A DNA stretch of 64,000 bases, from positions 62,001 to 126,000 of the forward strand of contig NZ_CAKLPX010000004.1 of NCBI RefSeq assembly GCF_923077115.1, given 5' to 3'. The notes below the pieces were generated by a model. The model was not told the origin of the DNA, did not search any database, and saw only the letters and a list, made by a program, of their open reading frames with translations. Origin of the DNA: Sinobacterium norvegicum. GTDB lineage: Bacteria; Pseudomonadota; Gammaproteobacteria; Pseudomonadales; Sinobacteriaceae. Numbering within the stretch: the stretch's first letter is position 1; every line of letters begins with the position of its first letter. Shown here in pieces: positions 27,251 through 36,568 of the stretch. The position numbers were made by a program, and so were the translations under genes.

Positions 27251-28693
27251 CTATGGCCGGTAGACCGATACGTTATGGTAGCCTTCATGCTTTAGATGCG
27301 AGGCGTGTAGCCGGCTCATCGTGCCCTTCTCACAGTACAGCATATAGTGCTCGCTCTGATCGAGTTCAGCGTACTTACCGTGCAACTCGAAGAAGGGTAT
27401 ATCCAACACCTCGTTCTTAGCCAACCGCAGCGGCGACAACTCCCTTTCGGTCGGATGGCGCACATCGATGACGATACTCTCGCCAACGGGGAACGGCATT
27501 ACCTCGACATCCTCGATTTGCTCGCTCAGATCTATCTCATCGATATTAATCAGTTTGGTGTCTGCCACCGCCTTATCCAACACCGAAAAATCGAACTTGC
27601 CCTCTTCCCGCTCAATCTTTTCAGGCTTTGCCTTAGTGGTCGGCTTGACCGAGATAACACCACAATATTCTGGCATGTTGGCAGCAAACTCGGCGGTGCC
27701 GATCTGTTCGGCCAACTTGATGATTTCCGGCTTGTCCATGGTAATCAGCGGACGCAGCACCAAGCTGTTGGTCACCGAATCGATCACACTGAGGTTGGTC
27801 AGTGTCTGGCTCGACACCTGGGCCACACTCTCACCGGTGACCAGCGCCTGAACCCCCATTTGCTCGGCAATCTGGGTGCCGGCACGCAGCATCATACGCT
27901 TCAGAATAACCCCCATCTGAGAGTTGTCTACATTCTTGAGAATCTCGCCAACGACACCATCGAAGGGCACCGAGATGAAACGCACTCGATGTGAGGCGCC
28001 ATATTTTTGCCATAGATACAGGGCAACTTCTTTCACCCCTATTTCGTGGGCGTGACCGCCGAGATTAAAGAACAGGAAATGCGTGCGCAGACCCCGCTTC
28101 ATGGTCAAATAGCTGGCGACATTTGAATCGAAACCACCGGATATCAATGAGATAACTGGGTCGAGACTGCCTATTGGGAAGCCACCCAAGCCCTCGTGTC
28201 GCTCATTAATAACAAACAGGATGTCGTCGCGAACCTCTAATTGCACAGTAATCTCCGGCTTGCTGAGCTTAACACCCAGTGCCTCAGTGTGCTGGTTCAA
28301 TCCGCCCCCTACATAGCGTTCGATATCGCCAGACTTAAACTCATGCTTGCCGGCACGTTTACAGCGCACAGCAAAGGTCTTGCCCGCCAAGCGCTCTCCC
28401 CAAATAGCCTTGGTCTTCTCGAAAATGTCGTGTAAATCACCCAGCGGGTATTGCACCACGTCATTGAAATAGGCAATCCCGGGGGTATTCGACAACACCT
28501 CGACAAAGCGGGGTAGCAACGCATCCTGCTCGCTGACGACAACCAGCTTGTCCCAATCCCGGATGACCTTCACATCGGCATCAACATGACGCAACAGCGT
28601 GCGCACATTATCTGTCAGCATGCGCACAAACTGCTTACGCACAGGCTTACTCTTTATGGTGATTTCGGGGAAAAACTTGACGACAAACTTCAT
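27251..28693 (-). CDS. thiI: tRNA uracil 4-sulfurtransferase
   Basis: A 480-residue ThiI that puts sulfur on U8 of tRNAs and supplies sulfur for the thiazole of thiamine. Order: N-terminal ferredoxin-like and THUMP domains (about 1-165), PP-loop ATPase with SGGFDSNVASYL near 183, the PEYCGVIS cysteine (Cys344-type), and a C-terminal rhodanese domain with catalytic Cys in YMLYCEKGTMS. The ATG at 28693 gives the family N-terminus MKFVVKFFPEITIKS; the longer in-frame extension is not used. Length equals E. coli ThiI (482) within two residues. Confidence 0.96.
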   Translation of the reverse strand: MKFVVKFFPEITIKSKPVRKQFVRMLTDNVRTLLRHVDADVKVIRDWDKLVVVSEQDALLPRFVEVLSNTPGIAYFNDVVQYPLGDLHDIFEKTKAIWGERLAGKTFAVRCKRAGKHEFKSGDIERYVGGGLNQHTEALGVKLSKPEITVQLEVRDDILFVINERHEGLGGFPIGSLDPVISLISGGFDSNVASYLTMKRGLRTHFLFFNLGGHAHEIGVKEVALYLWQKYGASHRVRFISVPFDGVVGEILKNVDNSQMGVILKRMMLRAGTQIAEQMGVQALVTGESVAQVSSQTLTNLSVIDSVTNSLVLRPLITMDKPEIIKLAEQIGTAEFAANMPEYCGVISVKPTTKAKPEKIEREEGKFDFSVLDKAVADTKLINIDEIDLSEQIEDVEVMPFPVGESIVIDVRHPTERELSPLRLAKNEVLDIPFFELHGKYAELDQSEHYMLYCEKGTMSRLHASHLKHEGYHNVSVYRP

Positions 28694-28811
28694 AATAGCC
28701 CTAGAGATCAATAACAATATTTGTTCATTATAAAACACTTGATTGTCGCTGTACTTATCCTTAAGGTCTATACGGTAAAAAATGCACCAAAGCACCAAAA
28801 AAGAGCATTGA

Positions 28812-28828
28812 CGCATCATATTGGTGCG
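28812..28828 (+). promoter_or_regulatory. NtrC-type enhancer site upstream of glnA
   Basis: CGCATCATATTGGTGCG matches the NtrC inverted repeat GCACC-N5-GGTGC with one mismatch and is nearly symmetric. It lies about 84 bases before the -24 element of the sigma-54 promoter, a normal enhancer distance. Extra half-site-like sequences occur at 28783 (TGCACC) and 28866-28881 (TGCAC...TTTGCA). Confidence 0.75.
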
Positions 28829-28911
28829 ACTAATGAGCCGAATTAGCGCGTTTTCCCCAAACAGGTGCACAATCCTTTGCAAAGTGCTTGAAATTGCGCC
28901 GATATCGACTC

Positions 28912-28927
28912 TGGCACGCCTCTTGCT
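28912..28927 (+). promoter_or_regulatory. Sigma-54 promoter of glnA
   Basis: TGGCACGCCTCTTGCT matches the -24/-12 consensus TGGCACG-N4-TTGC, with GG at 28913 and GC at 28925, exactly 12 bases apart. It predicts a transcript start near 28937 and a leader of about 90 bases before the glnA ATG. With NtrC-type sites upstream this marks nitrogen-limited activation of glnA. Confidence 0.88.
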
Positions 28928-29025
28928 TTTGTAAAGCCATATTTATAAACTCTCGGCATAAACCGAAGAGTTTTAATACTAAAAGAAATGGCACTAGCCG
29001 TAATATACCGACCGAGGACGTATTT

Positions 29026-30429
29026 ATGTCACGCACAGTTAAACTAATCGCTGATAACGATATCAAATGGGTAGACCTTCGCTTTACCGACTTTAAGGGT
29101 AAAGAGCAGCACGTCACCATTCCTGCTTCAGAAGTAGGCGAGAGCTTCTTCGAAGACGGTAAAATGTTTGATGGTTCTTCTATCGCTGGCTGGAAAGGCA
29201 TTAACGAATCAGACATGGTCATGATGCCTGAAGACTCTTCTTCTTACATCGATCCCTTCACCGAGTCTGCCACCGTTGTTATCATCTGTAACATCGTTGA
29301 GCCTACTACTATGCAGGGCTACAACCGTGACCCTCGCTCTGTTGCTGGCCGCGCTGAAGAATACCTACGCTCTACTGGCATCGCCGATACTGCACTGTTC
29401 GGTCCCGAGCCTGAGTTCTTCGTTTTTGACGACGTTAAGTGGAATGTTGATATCCACAGCACCAGCTACCAGATCAACTCTGAAGAAGCAGCTTGGTCTA
29501 GCAACAAGTCATTCGCAGACGGCAACATGGGCCACCGCCCTGTTGTTAAAGGCGGTTACTTCCCCGTACCACCACTGGACAGCCTGCACGACCTTCGTGG
29601 CGCCATGTGTGACGCGATGGAAGACATGGGTCTAGAAATCGAAATTCACCACCACGAAGTTGCCACTGCTGGTCAGTGTGAAATCGGTGTAGGTCCAGCC
29701 ACGCTGACTAAGAAGGCTGATGAAGTTCAGATTCTTAAGTATGCTGTACACAATGTTGCTCACGCCTACGGCAAGACGGCTACCTTCATGCCTAAGCCTC
29801 TGGTTGGCGATAACGGTTCTGGTATGCATGTTCACCAGTCGCTTTCTAAAGACGGCGTTAACATCATGGCTGGCGATGCCTATGCTGGCCTTTCTGAAAC
29901 TGCCCTGTTCTACATCGGCGGTATCATTAAGCACGCTCGCGCAATCAACGCTTTCGCCAACGCCTCAACCAACTCGTACAAGCGTTTGGTTCCTGGCTTC
30001 GAAGCGCCTGTTATGCTGGCTTACTCTGCTCGTAACCGTTCTGCTTCAATCCGTATTCCTTTCGTGCCAAGCCCTAAGGCCAGCCGTATCGAAGTACGTT
30101 TCGGTGATCCATCAGCCAACCCATACTTAGCCTTTACCGCTATGTTGATGGCCGGCCTTGACGGCATCCAGAACAAGATCCACCCAGGCGAAGCTGCAGA
30201 CAAGGATCTATACGACCTTCCTGCTGAAGAAGCTGCCGAGATCCCAACTGTTGCTTCAAGCCTAGAGCAAGCACTACAAGCGCTAGACGCTGACCGTGCC
30301 TTCTTGAAAGCCGGTGGCGTAATGGACGACGACATGATCGACGGCTATATCGCATTGAAGATGGCCGAAGTTGAGCGTCTTAACTCTACAACTCACCCTG
30401 TTGAGTTCGAGATGTACTACTCAGTTTAA
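29026..30429 (+). CDS. glnA: Glutamine synthetase type I
   Basis: A 467-residue GlnA that makes glutamine from glutamate and ammonia. The ATG at 29026 gives [20 protein letters not shown]; a 46-codon upstream extension overlaps the sigma-54 leader and is rejected. Beta-grasp segment ([15 protein letters not shown]), GMFDGSS-like [13 protein letters not shown], and the glutamate/ATP motifs ([11 protein letters not shown] equivalent [12 protein letters not shown]) are visible. The adenylylation tyrosine is Tyr396 in [15 protein letters not shown], so GlnE control is expected. The codon usage (many T-ending codons) suggests high expression. Confidence 0.98.
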   Translation: MSRTVKLIADNDIKWVDLRFTDFKGKEQHVTIPASEVGESFFEDGKMFDGSSIAGWKGINESDMVMMPEDSSSYIDPFTESATVVIICNIVEPTTMQGYNRDPRSVAGRAEEYLRSTGIADTALFGPEPEFFVFDDVKWNVDIHSTSYQINSEEAAWSSNKSFADGNMGHRPVVKGGYFPVPPLDSLHDLRGAMCDAMEDMGLEIEIHHHEVATAGQCEIGVGPATLTKKADEVQILKYAVHNVAHAYGKTATFMPKPLVGDNGSGMHVHQSLSKDGVNIMAGDAYAGLSETALFYIGGIIKHARAINAFANASTNSYKRLVPGFEAPVMLAYSARNRSASIRIPFVPSPKASRIEVRFGDPSANPYLAFTAMLMAGLDGIQNKIHPGEAADKDLYDLPAEEAAEIPTVASSLEQALQALDADRAFLKAGGVMDDDMIDGYIALKMAEVERLNSTTHPVEFEMYYSV

Positions 30430-30446
30430 TCACTCGATTAAATACG

Positions 30447-30476
30447 AAAAAAGGCCTGCTTTTGCAGGCCTTTTTT
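30447..30476 (+). terminator. Rho-independent terminator of glnA
   Basis: AAAAAAGGCCTGC, TTT loop, GCAGGCC and T6. It follows the glnA stop by 17 bases and separates glnA from ntrB-ntrC; read-through may still feed ntrBC. Confidence 0.92.
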
Positions 30477-30548
30477 GTTGGCTGGTAAAAAGTCTGACCG
30501 CCAGACAGCAGCACTATAACCCTAACCATATGATTACCATTTTGCTTT

Positions 30549-30565
30549 GGCACTATTTTGGTGCG
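30549..30565 (+). promoter_or_regulatory. NtrC-type site between glnA and ntrB
   Basis: GGCACTATTTTGGTGCG carries GCAC and GGTGC half-sites with the right 5-base spacing. There is no -24/-12 sigma-54 promoter here (GG and GC are not 12 bases apart), so NtrC probably represses a sigma-70 promoter of ntrB, as at glnL in enterics. The rest of the 290-base gap to ntrB shows no gene. Confidence 0.65.
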
Positions 30566-30767
30566 CTCACTCTTGCTAGTATCGATCGTGCTGACAAGGG
30601 CGGTCTTGGCCATGATGGCAAACTGACGCCATCACGGATGCCCCAGCAAACAATGCCTCATTCGGCAGTAATCCTCCGCGCCCACCTAAGTTGGTGTAGT
30701 TTTTGCTAAGCCTATAGTAATGACTAGCAAATATAGTTTTAAAACAATGGGGACTGGTAGTTAAACA

Positions 30768-31841
30768 ATGATGAACAACGACTTACATGGCCTGCTTCTC
30801 GACAACCTGACAACGGCAGTCATGTTGTTAGATTCATCGCTGCGTATTACCTACCTCAATCCCGCCGCACGTATGCTGCTCGACTCCAGCGGTCATCGGG
30901 TACTCGGCCTGGATTTCAGCCTGTTGGTTCATCAAGACAGCGAATCTGTCAAAGCCCTGCGTGAGGCTGTCGATGTCGGTCGCTCGTTTACCAAGCGTCA
31001 AACCCTGCTGCAATTGCCTAATAGCCTCAGTATTACCGTCGATTACTCGGTAACACCGACTGAAGTCGGCAAGCAACCGGCACTGTTAATCGAACTGCAG
31101 CCAATGGATAGGATGCTGAAAATTTCACGCGAGGAGACGCTGATTGCCTCGCAGCAAAACAGTCGCACGCTGATTCGCGGCCTCGCCCACGAAATAAAAA
31201 ATCCGCTTGGCGGCTTACGCGGTGCGGCACAATTACTGGCCCGTGAATTAAACGACGATGAGCTAAAAGACTACACCACGATTATTATTGAAGAGGCCGA
31301 CCGGCTGCGTAATCTAGTCGACCGCCTACTGGGCCCCCATCGCATTCCGCAGGCAGCAATGACCAACGTGCACGAATGCTTGGAACGTATTACCACCTTG
31401 ATCTCGGCAGAAACCGATGATGCTATTCACTTTGTCCGCGATTACGACCCCAGTATTCCACCACTTTATGCCGATAAAGAACAGTTGATTCAGGCGGCTT
31501 TAAACATCATCAGAAACGCCATGCAGGCCCTGGATGGTCTTGATAATCCGACCATTACGCTGCGCACCCGCGTACTGCGCCAATTCACCATCAGCAATAT
31601 TCGCCACCGCCTGGTCTGCAAGATCGAGATCATCGACAACGGCCCCGGCATCCCCGCCGAGCTGGCCGAGACGATCTTCTTTCCAATGGTCACTGGACGC
31701 GCCGAAGGCAGTGGCCTCGGTCTGTCTATCGCACAATCTATTTTAAGCCAGCATCAGGGTCTGATCGAATGCAGCAGCGAGCCTGGCCACACCGAATTCT
31801 CAATGTATATCCCCTTGGAGCCATCAAATGAGCAATCATAA
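30768..31841 (+). CDS. glnL: Nitrogen regulation sensor kinase NtrB
   Basis: A 357-residue cytoplasmic histidine kinase. It has an N-terminal PAS domain (about 5-115, LLDSSLRITYLNPAARMLL), the H-box RGLAHEIKNPLGGLRGA near residue 140 (phospho-His), and an ATPase domain with N box (IRNAMQAL), DNGPGIP and GSGLGLSIAQ boxes. It phosphorylates NtrC under nitrogen limitation and is switched to phosphatase by PII. Its last 14 bases overlap the ntrC start. MMNN start: the first or second ATG. Confidence 0.96.
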   Translation: MMNNDLHGLLLDNLTTAVMLLDSSLRITYLNPAARMLLDSSGHRVLGLDFSLLVHQDSESVKALREAVDVGRSFTKRQTLLQLPNSLSITVDYSVTPTEVGKQPALLIELQPMDRMLKISREETLIASQQNSRTLIRGLAHEIKNPLGGLRGAAQLLARELNDDELKDYTTIIIEEADRLRNLVDRLLGPHRIPQAAMTNVHECLERITTLISAETDDAIHFVRDYDPSIPPLYADKEQLIQAALNIIRNAMQALDGLDNPTITLRTRVLRQFTISNIRHRLVCKIEIIDNGPGIPAELAETIFFPMVTGRAEGSGLGLSIAQSILSQHQGLIECSSEPGHTEFSMYIPLEPSNEQS

Positions 31842-33264
31842 TAATATTTGGGTAGTCGATGACGACCGCTCAATCCGCTGGGTATTAGAAAAAGCGTTGA
31901 ATCAGGCGGGTATCGACACCACCAGTTTTGACTGCGCCGAGGCGGTTTGCCGCCAGCTTCCCAACGAGCGCCCCGACGTGATTATCAGCGATATCCGCAT
32001 GCCGGGCATCGACGGCTTAGAACTACTCGGCAAGATCCACGAGACCTACCCCAATCTGCCGGTTATTATCACCACCGCCCACTCCGACCTAGATTCCGCC
32101 GTCGCCTCCTACCAGAGCGGTGCCTTCGAGTATCTGCCCAAGCCCTTCGATATTGACGAAACTGTGGCCATGGCAAAGCGGGCGCTGGCTCACAGCAAGG
32201 AGCAACAGCAGGAAGCCGCCTTCAGCGAAGATGTAATCGAAGAAACCGAGATCATTGGCGAGGCCCCAGCGATGCAGGAGGTGTTTCGTGCCATCGGCAG
32301 GCTGTCACACTCCAATATCACCGTCTTAATCAACGGTAACTCCGGCACCGGTAAAGAGCTGGTGGCACAGGCGCTTCACCGCCACTCACCCCGCTCAGAA
32401 AAACCATTCATCGCCCTCAACATGGCCGCCATACCGAAAGATTTGATGGAGTCCGAACTGTTTGGCCACGAGAAGGGTGCCTTTACCGGCGCCGCAGCAC
32501 TCCGTCGGGGTCGCTTCGAACAGGCCGACGGCGGCACGCTGTTTCTCGATGAGATCGGCGATATGCCGGCCGAGACCCAGACTCGACTGCTACGCGTGCT
32601 GGCGGATGGCGAGTTTTACCGCGTCGGCGGCCACACCCCGGTCAAGGTCGACGTGCGTATTATCGCCGCCACCCACCAGGACTTAGAGCGCCTGGTGGCC
32701 GAACACAGCTTCCGTGAGGATTTATTCCACCGCCTCAATGTGATTCGCATCCACATCCCGACGCTGGCCGAGCGCCGCGAGGATATTCCCCGTCTGGCCA
32801 AGCATTTCTTCAATGCCGCGGCGGAGGAGCTGGCGGTGGAGACTAAAATATTAACCAGCGATACCGAGCAGTATCTCGCCGGCTTGAATTGGCCGGGTAA
32901 CGTTCGCCAACTGGAAAACACCTGCCGCTGGGTGACTGTCATGGCCTCCGGTCGCGAGGTTCATATCGGCGATCTGCCGCCAGAGCTGCTCAATCAGCAA
33001 CCCGAGGAGAAGGGGGCTTCAAACTGGCAGGATGATTTACGCAGCTGGGCCGAACAAGAACTTAATGGCGGCAAAAGCAAGCTGCTCGATACCGCGGTGC
33101 CGATTTTCGAGCGCATCATGATCGAGAGCGCGCTCAAACACACCAATGGCCGACGCCGCGACGCCTCGCAACTGCTCGGCTGGGGGCGCAATACACTGTC
33201 GCGTAAGATCAAGGAACTGGGTATGGACGAGGGCGGCGAAGAGCTGGAAAGCGAAACCGCTTAG
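31828..33264 (+). CDS. glnG: Nitrogen regulation response regulator NtrC
   Basis: A 478-residue sigma-54 activator. Receiver domain residues 1-125 with phospho-acceptor Asp55 in VIISDIRMPGIDG; AAA+ domain about 145-385 with Walker A GNSGTGKEL, the sigma-54 contact loop GAFTGA, and Walker B GGTLFLDEIGD; C-terminal Fis-type HTH (GRRRDASQLLGWGRNTLSRK). It activates glnA and other nitrogen genes from the sites seen here. The 14-base overlap with ntrB implies coupled translation. Confidence 0.97.
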   Translation: MSNHNNIWVVDDDRSIRWVLEKALNQAGIDTTSFDCAEAVCRQLPNERPDVIISDIRMPGIDGLELLGKIHETYPNLPVIITTAHSDLDSAVASYQSGAFEYLPKPFDIDETVAMAKRALAHSKEQQQEAAFSEDVIEETEIIGEAPAMQEVFRAIGRLSHSNITVLINGNSGTGKELVAQALHRHSPRSEKPFIALNMAAIPKDLMESELFGHEKGAFTGAAALRRGRFEQADGGTLFLDEIGDMPAETQTRLLRVLADGEFYRVGGHTPVKVDVRIIAATHQDLERLVAEHSFREDLFHRLNVIRIHIPTLAERREDIPRLAKHFFNAAAEELAVETKILTSDTEQYLAGLNWPGNVRQLENTCRWVTVMASGREVHIGDLPPELLNQQPEEKGASNWQDDLRSWAEQELNGGKSKLLDTAVPIFERIMIESALKHTNGRRRDASQLLGWGRNTLSRKIKELGMDEGGEELESETA

Positions 33265-33322
33265 CACCAGGCCCTCAACCAAGGCCGCGGAATAGCATCG
33301 ACGGCCTCAATACTGGCGGCGC

Positions 33323-33790
33323 TTACTCGGCAGCGCCAGCGTAATCGAGCTGGCGCCAGGCCTCGTAGCTGATAATAGCCACCGAGTTAGACAGGTTGAG
33401 GCTGCGGTTATTCGGCTGCATCGGAATCTTGATCCGTAACTCGGGCGCAATCGTTTCCATCACCGCCGGCGCCAAGCCGTGTGTCTCGGCACCGAACAAC
33501 AGTACATCACCGGCCTGATAAACAATATCGCTATGACTGCGGGTACCCTTGGTGGTACAGGCAATAATCCGACGGCCTGCCATCGCCTCGGCGAAGGCCT
33601 GATAGTGAGGATGGATCGTGGTATTGTCCAGATCGTGGTAATCGAGGCCGGCACGGCGCAACTTCTTCTCTTCTATATCGAAACCCATTGGCTCGATCAA
33701 ATGCAGGCGGCAACCATTATTGGCGGCCAGGCGCATTATATTGCCAGTATTGGGGGCAATCTGCGGTTCAAACAGGGCGATCTCAAACAT
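33323..33790 (-). CDS. trmL: tRNA (cytidine(34)-2'-O)-methyltransferase
   Basis: A 155-residue SPOUT-family enzyme that 2'-O-methylates the wobble base of tRNA-Leu isoacceptors. The N-terminus [20 protein letters not shown] is typical, and the C-terminal SAM trefoil knot is visible as [29 protein letters not shown]. An upstream in-frame GTG/ATG would add four residues. E. coli TrmL has 157 residues. Confidence 0.94.
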   Translation of the reverse strand: MFEIALFEPQIAPNTGNIMRLAANNGCRLHLIEPMGFDIEEKKLRRAGLDYHDLDNTTIHPHYQAFAEAMAGRRIIACTTKGTRSHSDIVYQAGDVLLFGAETHGLAPAVMETIAPELRIKIPMQPNNRSLNLSNSVAIISYEAWRQLDYAGAAE

Positions 33791-33883
33791 AACAACCATC
33801 ATTCTTTGGCGACTTATCGATGGCCGCTATCTTAATACGTCGACCGTTATTTACCTACCGAAACTACACCTCTGTATGCCTCT

Positions 33884-34717
33884 CTATTCGCTCGTACCCT
33901 CTGGCAACCGCTTTGGCGCGGCGATATGAATACCGTGAGCGCGCAGCGTATTGTAGACGGCCATATTAATGGTGAACTTCTCTTGGTAATACGATTTGGT
34001 TGGCACCCAGCAGCGGATGCCGATGCAGATATTACCCTCTTCGAAGGCCTCGATACCGACCTGAGCCTGAGGGTCATCGATAATATTACCATTGTCACTC
34101 AGGCACTGGTTAATCAGCGCAACAACCTGCTCGGGGCTGTGCTGTTGGTCGACATGTAACAGCGTCTCGACCATCTTATATTCGAAGGTATTTTGTAATA
34201 CCTCACCCACCGCATAGCGGTTAGGGATGGTGATTAACACCTTATCCTCGGTGATCAGCAGCGTCGCCGCCAGTTTAATATCGACTATTTGGCCGGTATA
34301 ACCATAAACGACGATGGTATCGCCAATCTTAAATGGCCGGGTAAAGATGATCGCCAGACCGGCGGCGTAATTCGATAACAGTCCCTGCACAGCAAAGCCA
34401 GCCCCCAAACCTATCGCACCAATGGCGGCGATAAACGGCGTCACACTGATGCCAAACTTACCCAGCGCAATAATGACAAAGCAGAACAGAATCATCGCCT
34501 TCAAGGCATTGGCGATAAAATGACTGAAGGTGATGTCGATATCTTTGCGTTCGAGGTATTTAACCGCCGACTTACTCACCCAATTGGCCACCACGGCGCC
34601 AACAATTAAAATTAGAATCGCGCCAATAACCTGCATGCCGTAGTCGACACCAAAATTGATCAGGCTGTTATAGGCCTCGCCTATATAGGCCGCTTCTTGC
34701 TCCATGACACTCTCCAT
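33884..34717 (-). CDS. Small-conductance mechanosensitive channel (MscS family)
   Basis: A 277-residue MscS-type channel: three membrane helices in the first 120 residues, ending in the pore helix with the glycine/alanine pattern IGAIGLGAGFAVQGLLSN, then the beta domain (FKIGDTIVVYGYTGQIVDI) and a C-terminal alpha/beta vestibule domain. Length is close to E. coli MscS (286). It releases solutes during hypo-osmotic shock. The window also has a larger paralogue (47.4-48.6 kb). It is followed 16 bases upstream on the strand by the halogenase-like flavoprotein gene. Confidence 0.95.
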   Translation of the reverse strand: MESVMEQEAAYIGEAYNSLINFGVDYGMQVIGAILILIVGAVVANWVSKSAVKYLERKDIDITFSHFIANALKAMILFCFVIIALGKFGISVTPFIAAIGAIGLGAGFAVQGLLSNYAAGLAIIFTRPFKIGDTIVVYGYTGQIVDIKLAATLLITEDKVLITIPNRYAVGEVLQNTFEYKMVETLLHVDQQHSPEQVVALINQCLSDNGNIIDDPQAQVGIEAFEEGNICIGIRCWVPTKSYYQEKFTINMAVYNTLRAHGIHIAAPKRLPEGTSE

Positions 34718-34733
34718 TGCTTAGTCTTTCAAT

Positions 34734-35963
34734 CTAACGGCATAACTCTGCCAACACCCTGACTCGGCGTTCACTCTTGTCGACATAGGGGTTGTTTTTA
34801 TCCCAGGCGTAGCCAGCCAATACCGAGCTGATCATCCCCTTTATCTCTGTGTTCTGCGGCCCATAGAAAATAATATCCTGCAACTCGTGGCTGTACCAGC
34901 TACTGACAAAGGTGCGAAACACATCGACGCCCTCGCCCAGTGGCTGGGCAAACTGCTGTTGCCAACAAACCTCTTCGCCCCGAAGTTGCCGAGCTAATAA
35001 TGAGGCCGCCATACTGGCTGATTTCACCGCAATGGTAACCCCGGATGAGAATACGGGGTCGAGGAATTCACCGGCATTACCCAACAGCGCAAAGCGTTGA
35101 CCATGCAGAGTTTTCACATTGGCGGAATAGCCGGTAATTTGCCTAACCTCGGTATCGTATTGTGCATCGACTAACAGCGCCGCCAAGCTCGAATCTTCGC
35201 TGACGATCTGCTGCAGTAATTGTTTCGGCTCCAGTTGATATTGCGCCAAGAACTCAGGCGTCGCCACCACGCCCAGTGAACAACGACCATCACCAAAGGG
35301 AATTAGCCACAGCCAAACATCCCGATGCTCGGGGTGAACCGTCACTAGAATTTTATGGCGGTCGTGGTCGGCACAGCTAATGTTGTCTTCAATATGGGTA
35401 AACACCGACTGCCTAACGGGGAAGTCCGAGGGCTGATGCAGATCGAGCAAACGCGGTAATACGCGGCCAAAGCCGCTGGCATCGAGAATAAACTGGCCGA
35501 AGAACCTCTGTTCCTCACCAAGGCTGTTTTTACATTCAACAGCAGCGAAGTCTGCCGTGATATCGACGGCGGTAATCTCATGCTGATAACGAATATCGGC
35601 GCCCTGTTCGGCGGCACTGTCGGCCAGTATTTTGTCGAAGTCTGCTCGCTGCACCTGATACGTCGTGTCCGGCCCCGGGCTGAACTTGTCGCTGAAATCA
35701 AAATCGCTGTAATGCGTCTGATAGCGGAAGGCGGCGCCGTTCTTGAATTGAAAACCGGCGTTGTCGACCGCTGCCAGCATACCGGCCTGCTCGAGATAGA
35801 CCATGGTCTGGGGTAGCAGACTTTCGCCAATGGAGAAACGCGGAAACCGCTCTCGCTCCAGCACTAACACCTTAAAACCCTGCTGGCAAAGCAGCGCCGC
35901 GGCAACAGCTCCCGAGGGGCCTGCCCCTATGATAATGACATCGGCATCGAAACGGTGCATCAA
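34734..35963 (-). CDS. FAD-dependent oxidoreductase of the flavin-halogenase-like group
   Basis: A 409-residue flavoprotein. FAD motif VIIIGAGPSGAVAAALL at residues 9-25, GESLLP near 46-51, and a lysine in QFKNGAAFR (Lys74), at the place where phenol/pyrrole halogenases carry their catalytic lysine. It also has WLWLIP, a fit to the halogenase WxWxIP motif, and GNAGEFLDPVFSSGV in the C-terminal half. Both halogenase marks are thus present, but related oxidoreductases of unknown function share parts of them, so halogenation is a hypothesis. No biosynthetic gene cluster, carrier protein or flavin reductase is adjacent; a flavin reductase gene lies 23 kb away. The first codon may be the second ATG. 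Confidence 0.8.
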   Translation of the reverse strand: MMHRFDADVIIIGAGPSGAVAAALLCQQGFKVLVLERERFPRFSIGESLLPQTMVYLEQAGMLAAVDNAGFQFKNGAAFRYQTHYSDFDFSDKFSPGPDTTYQVQRADFDKILADSAAEQGADIRYQHEITAVDITADFAAVECKNSLGEEQRFFGQFILDASGFGRVLPRLLDLHQPSDFPVRQSVFTHIEDNISCADHDRHKILVTVHPEHRDVWLWLIPFGDGRCSLGVVATPEFLAQYQLEPKQLLQQIVSEDSSLAALLVDAQYDTEVRQITGYSANVKTLHGQRFALLGNAGEFLDPVFSSGVTIAVKSASMAASLLARQLRGEEVCWQQQFAQPLGEGVDVFRTFVSSWYSHELQDIIFYGPQNTEIKGMISSVLAGYAWDKNNPYVDKSERRVRVLAELCR

Positions 35964-36011
35964 TCCTTACTCTCAGCTATTTATTATTCGATTTCATTAG
36001 TTTACACGCAT

Positions 36012-36046
36012 AAAAAAACCTTGTGAGATTAATCACAAGGTTTTTA
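36012..36046 (-). terminator. Rho-independent terminator of secB
   Basis: Read on the minus strand, AAAAACCTTGTGAT, short loop, and TCACAAGGTTTTTTT form a strong stem with a U-tract, 20 bases after the secB stop. The near symmetry would allow function in both directions. Confidence 0.9.
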
Positions 36047-36066
36047 TCAGTCACACTAAGCCGCGC

Positions 36067-36537
36067 TTAGTTTGGCTTCTGTTCGTCCTGCTTAACCAGG
36101 GCTTGCTGGTATAACGCTTCGAAGTTAACCGGCGCAACCATCAGTGGAGGGAAAGAACCCTTAACCACTAGGCTGTCGATGGTTTCACGGGCATACGGGA
36201 ACAGAATGCTTGGGCATAAGCTACCAAGAACCTGATGCAGCTGCTCGCCTTCCAAGCCCTTGCACAGGAAGATGCCGCCCTGTTGTACTTCTACCAAGAA
36301 GGCAGTTTCATCTTCTTGCTTGGCAGTGACGGTCAGGGTTAAAACAACCTCGTAGTTGTCATCGTCCAACTTGCTGTTGCGGGTGTTAAGGTCAAGATTA
36401 ACCTGTGGACGCCACTGCTGAGTAAACGCCTTTGAGCCCTGAGGAGCTTCAAATGATAAATCTTTGATGAAAATGCGCTGTAGGGCGAACTGCTGACCTT
36501 CTGGACCGTTTGCTGCCGCTTGATTTTCTTCTGCCAT
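36067..36537 (-). CDS. secB: Protein-export chaperone SecB
   Basis: A 156-residue tetrameric chaperone that keeps preproteins unfolded for SecA. FALQRIFIKDLSFEAPQG is the family N-terminal strand, and FLCKGLEGEQLHQVLGSLCP, FPYARETIDSLV with GSFPPLMVAPVNFEALY are typical. The ATG at 36537 (MAEENQ) is preferred; a 14-codon upstream extension would overlap the grxC end. It lies just after grxC, as in E. coli (grxC-secB). Confidence 0.97.
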   Translation of the reverse strand: MAEENQAAANGPEGQQFALQRIFIKDLSFEAPQGSKAFTQQWRPQVNLDLNTRNSKLDDDNYEVVLTLTVTAKQEDETAFLVEVQQGGIFLCKGLEGEQLHQVLGSLCPSILFPYARETIDSLVVKGSFPPLMVAPVNFEALYQQALVKQDEQKPN

Positions 36538-36568
36538 GTTATCCTCTTTTATCTGTTTTATTAGCCGG

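Noticed and set aside
28694-28882. Upstream extension of thiI
   Set aside because: The 63 added codons have no ThiI similarity and lie in the glnA control region; the ATG at 28693 gives the standard start.
28888-29025. Upstream extension of glnA
   Set aside because: It covers the sigma-54 promoter and leader; the family N-terminus begins at 29026.
30430-30767. Possible small gene between glnA and ntrB
   Set aside because: The short frames have no ribosome site or coding pattern; the region holds the glnA terminator and an NtrC-type site.
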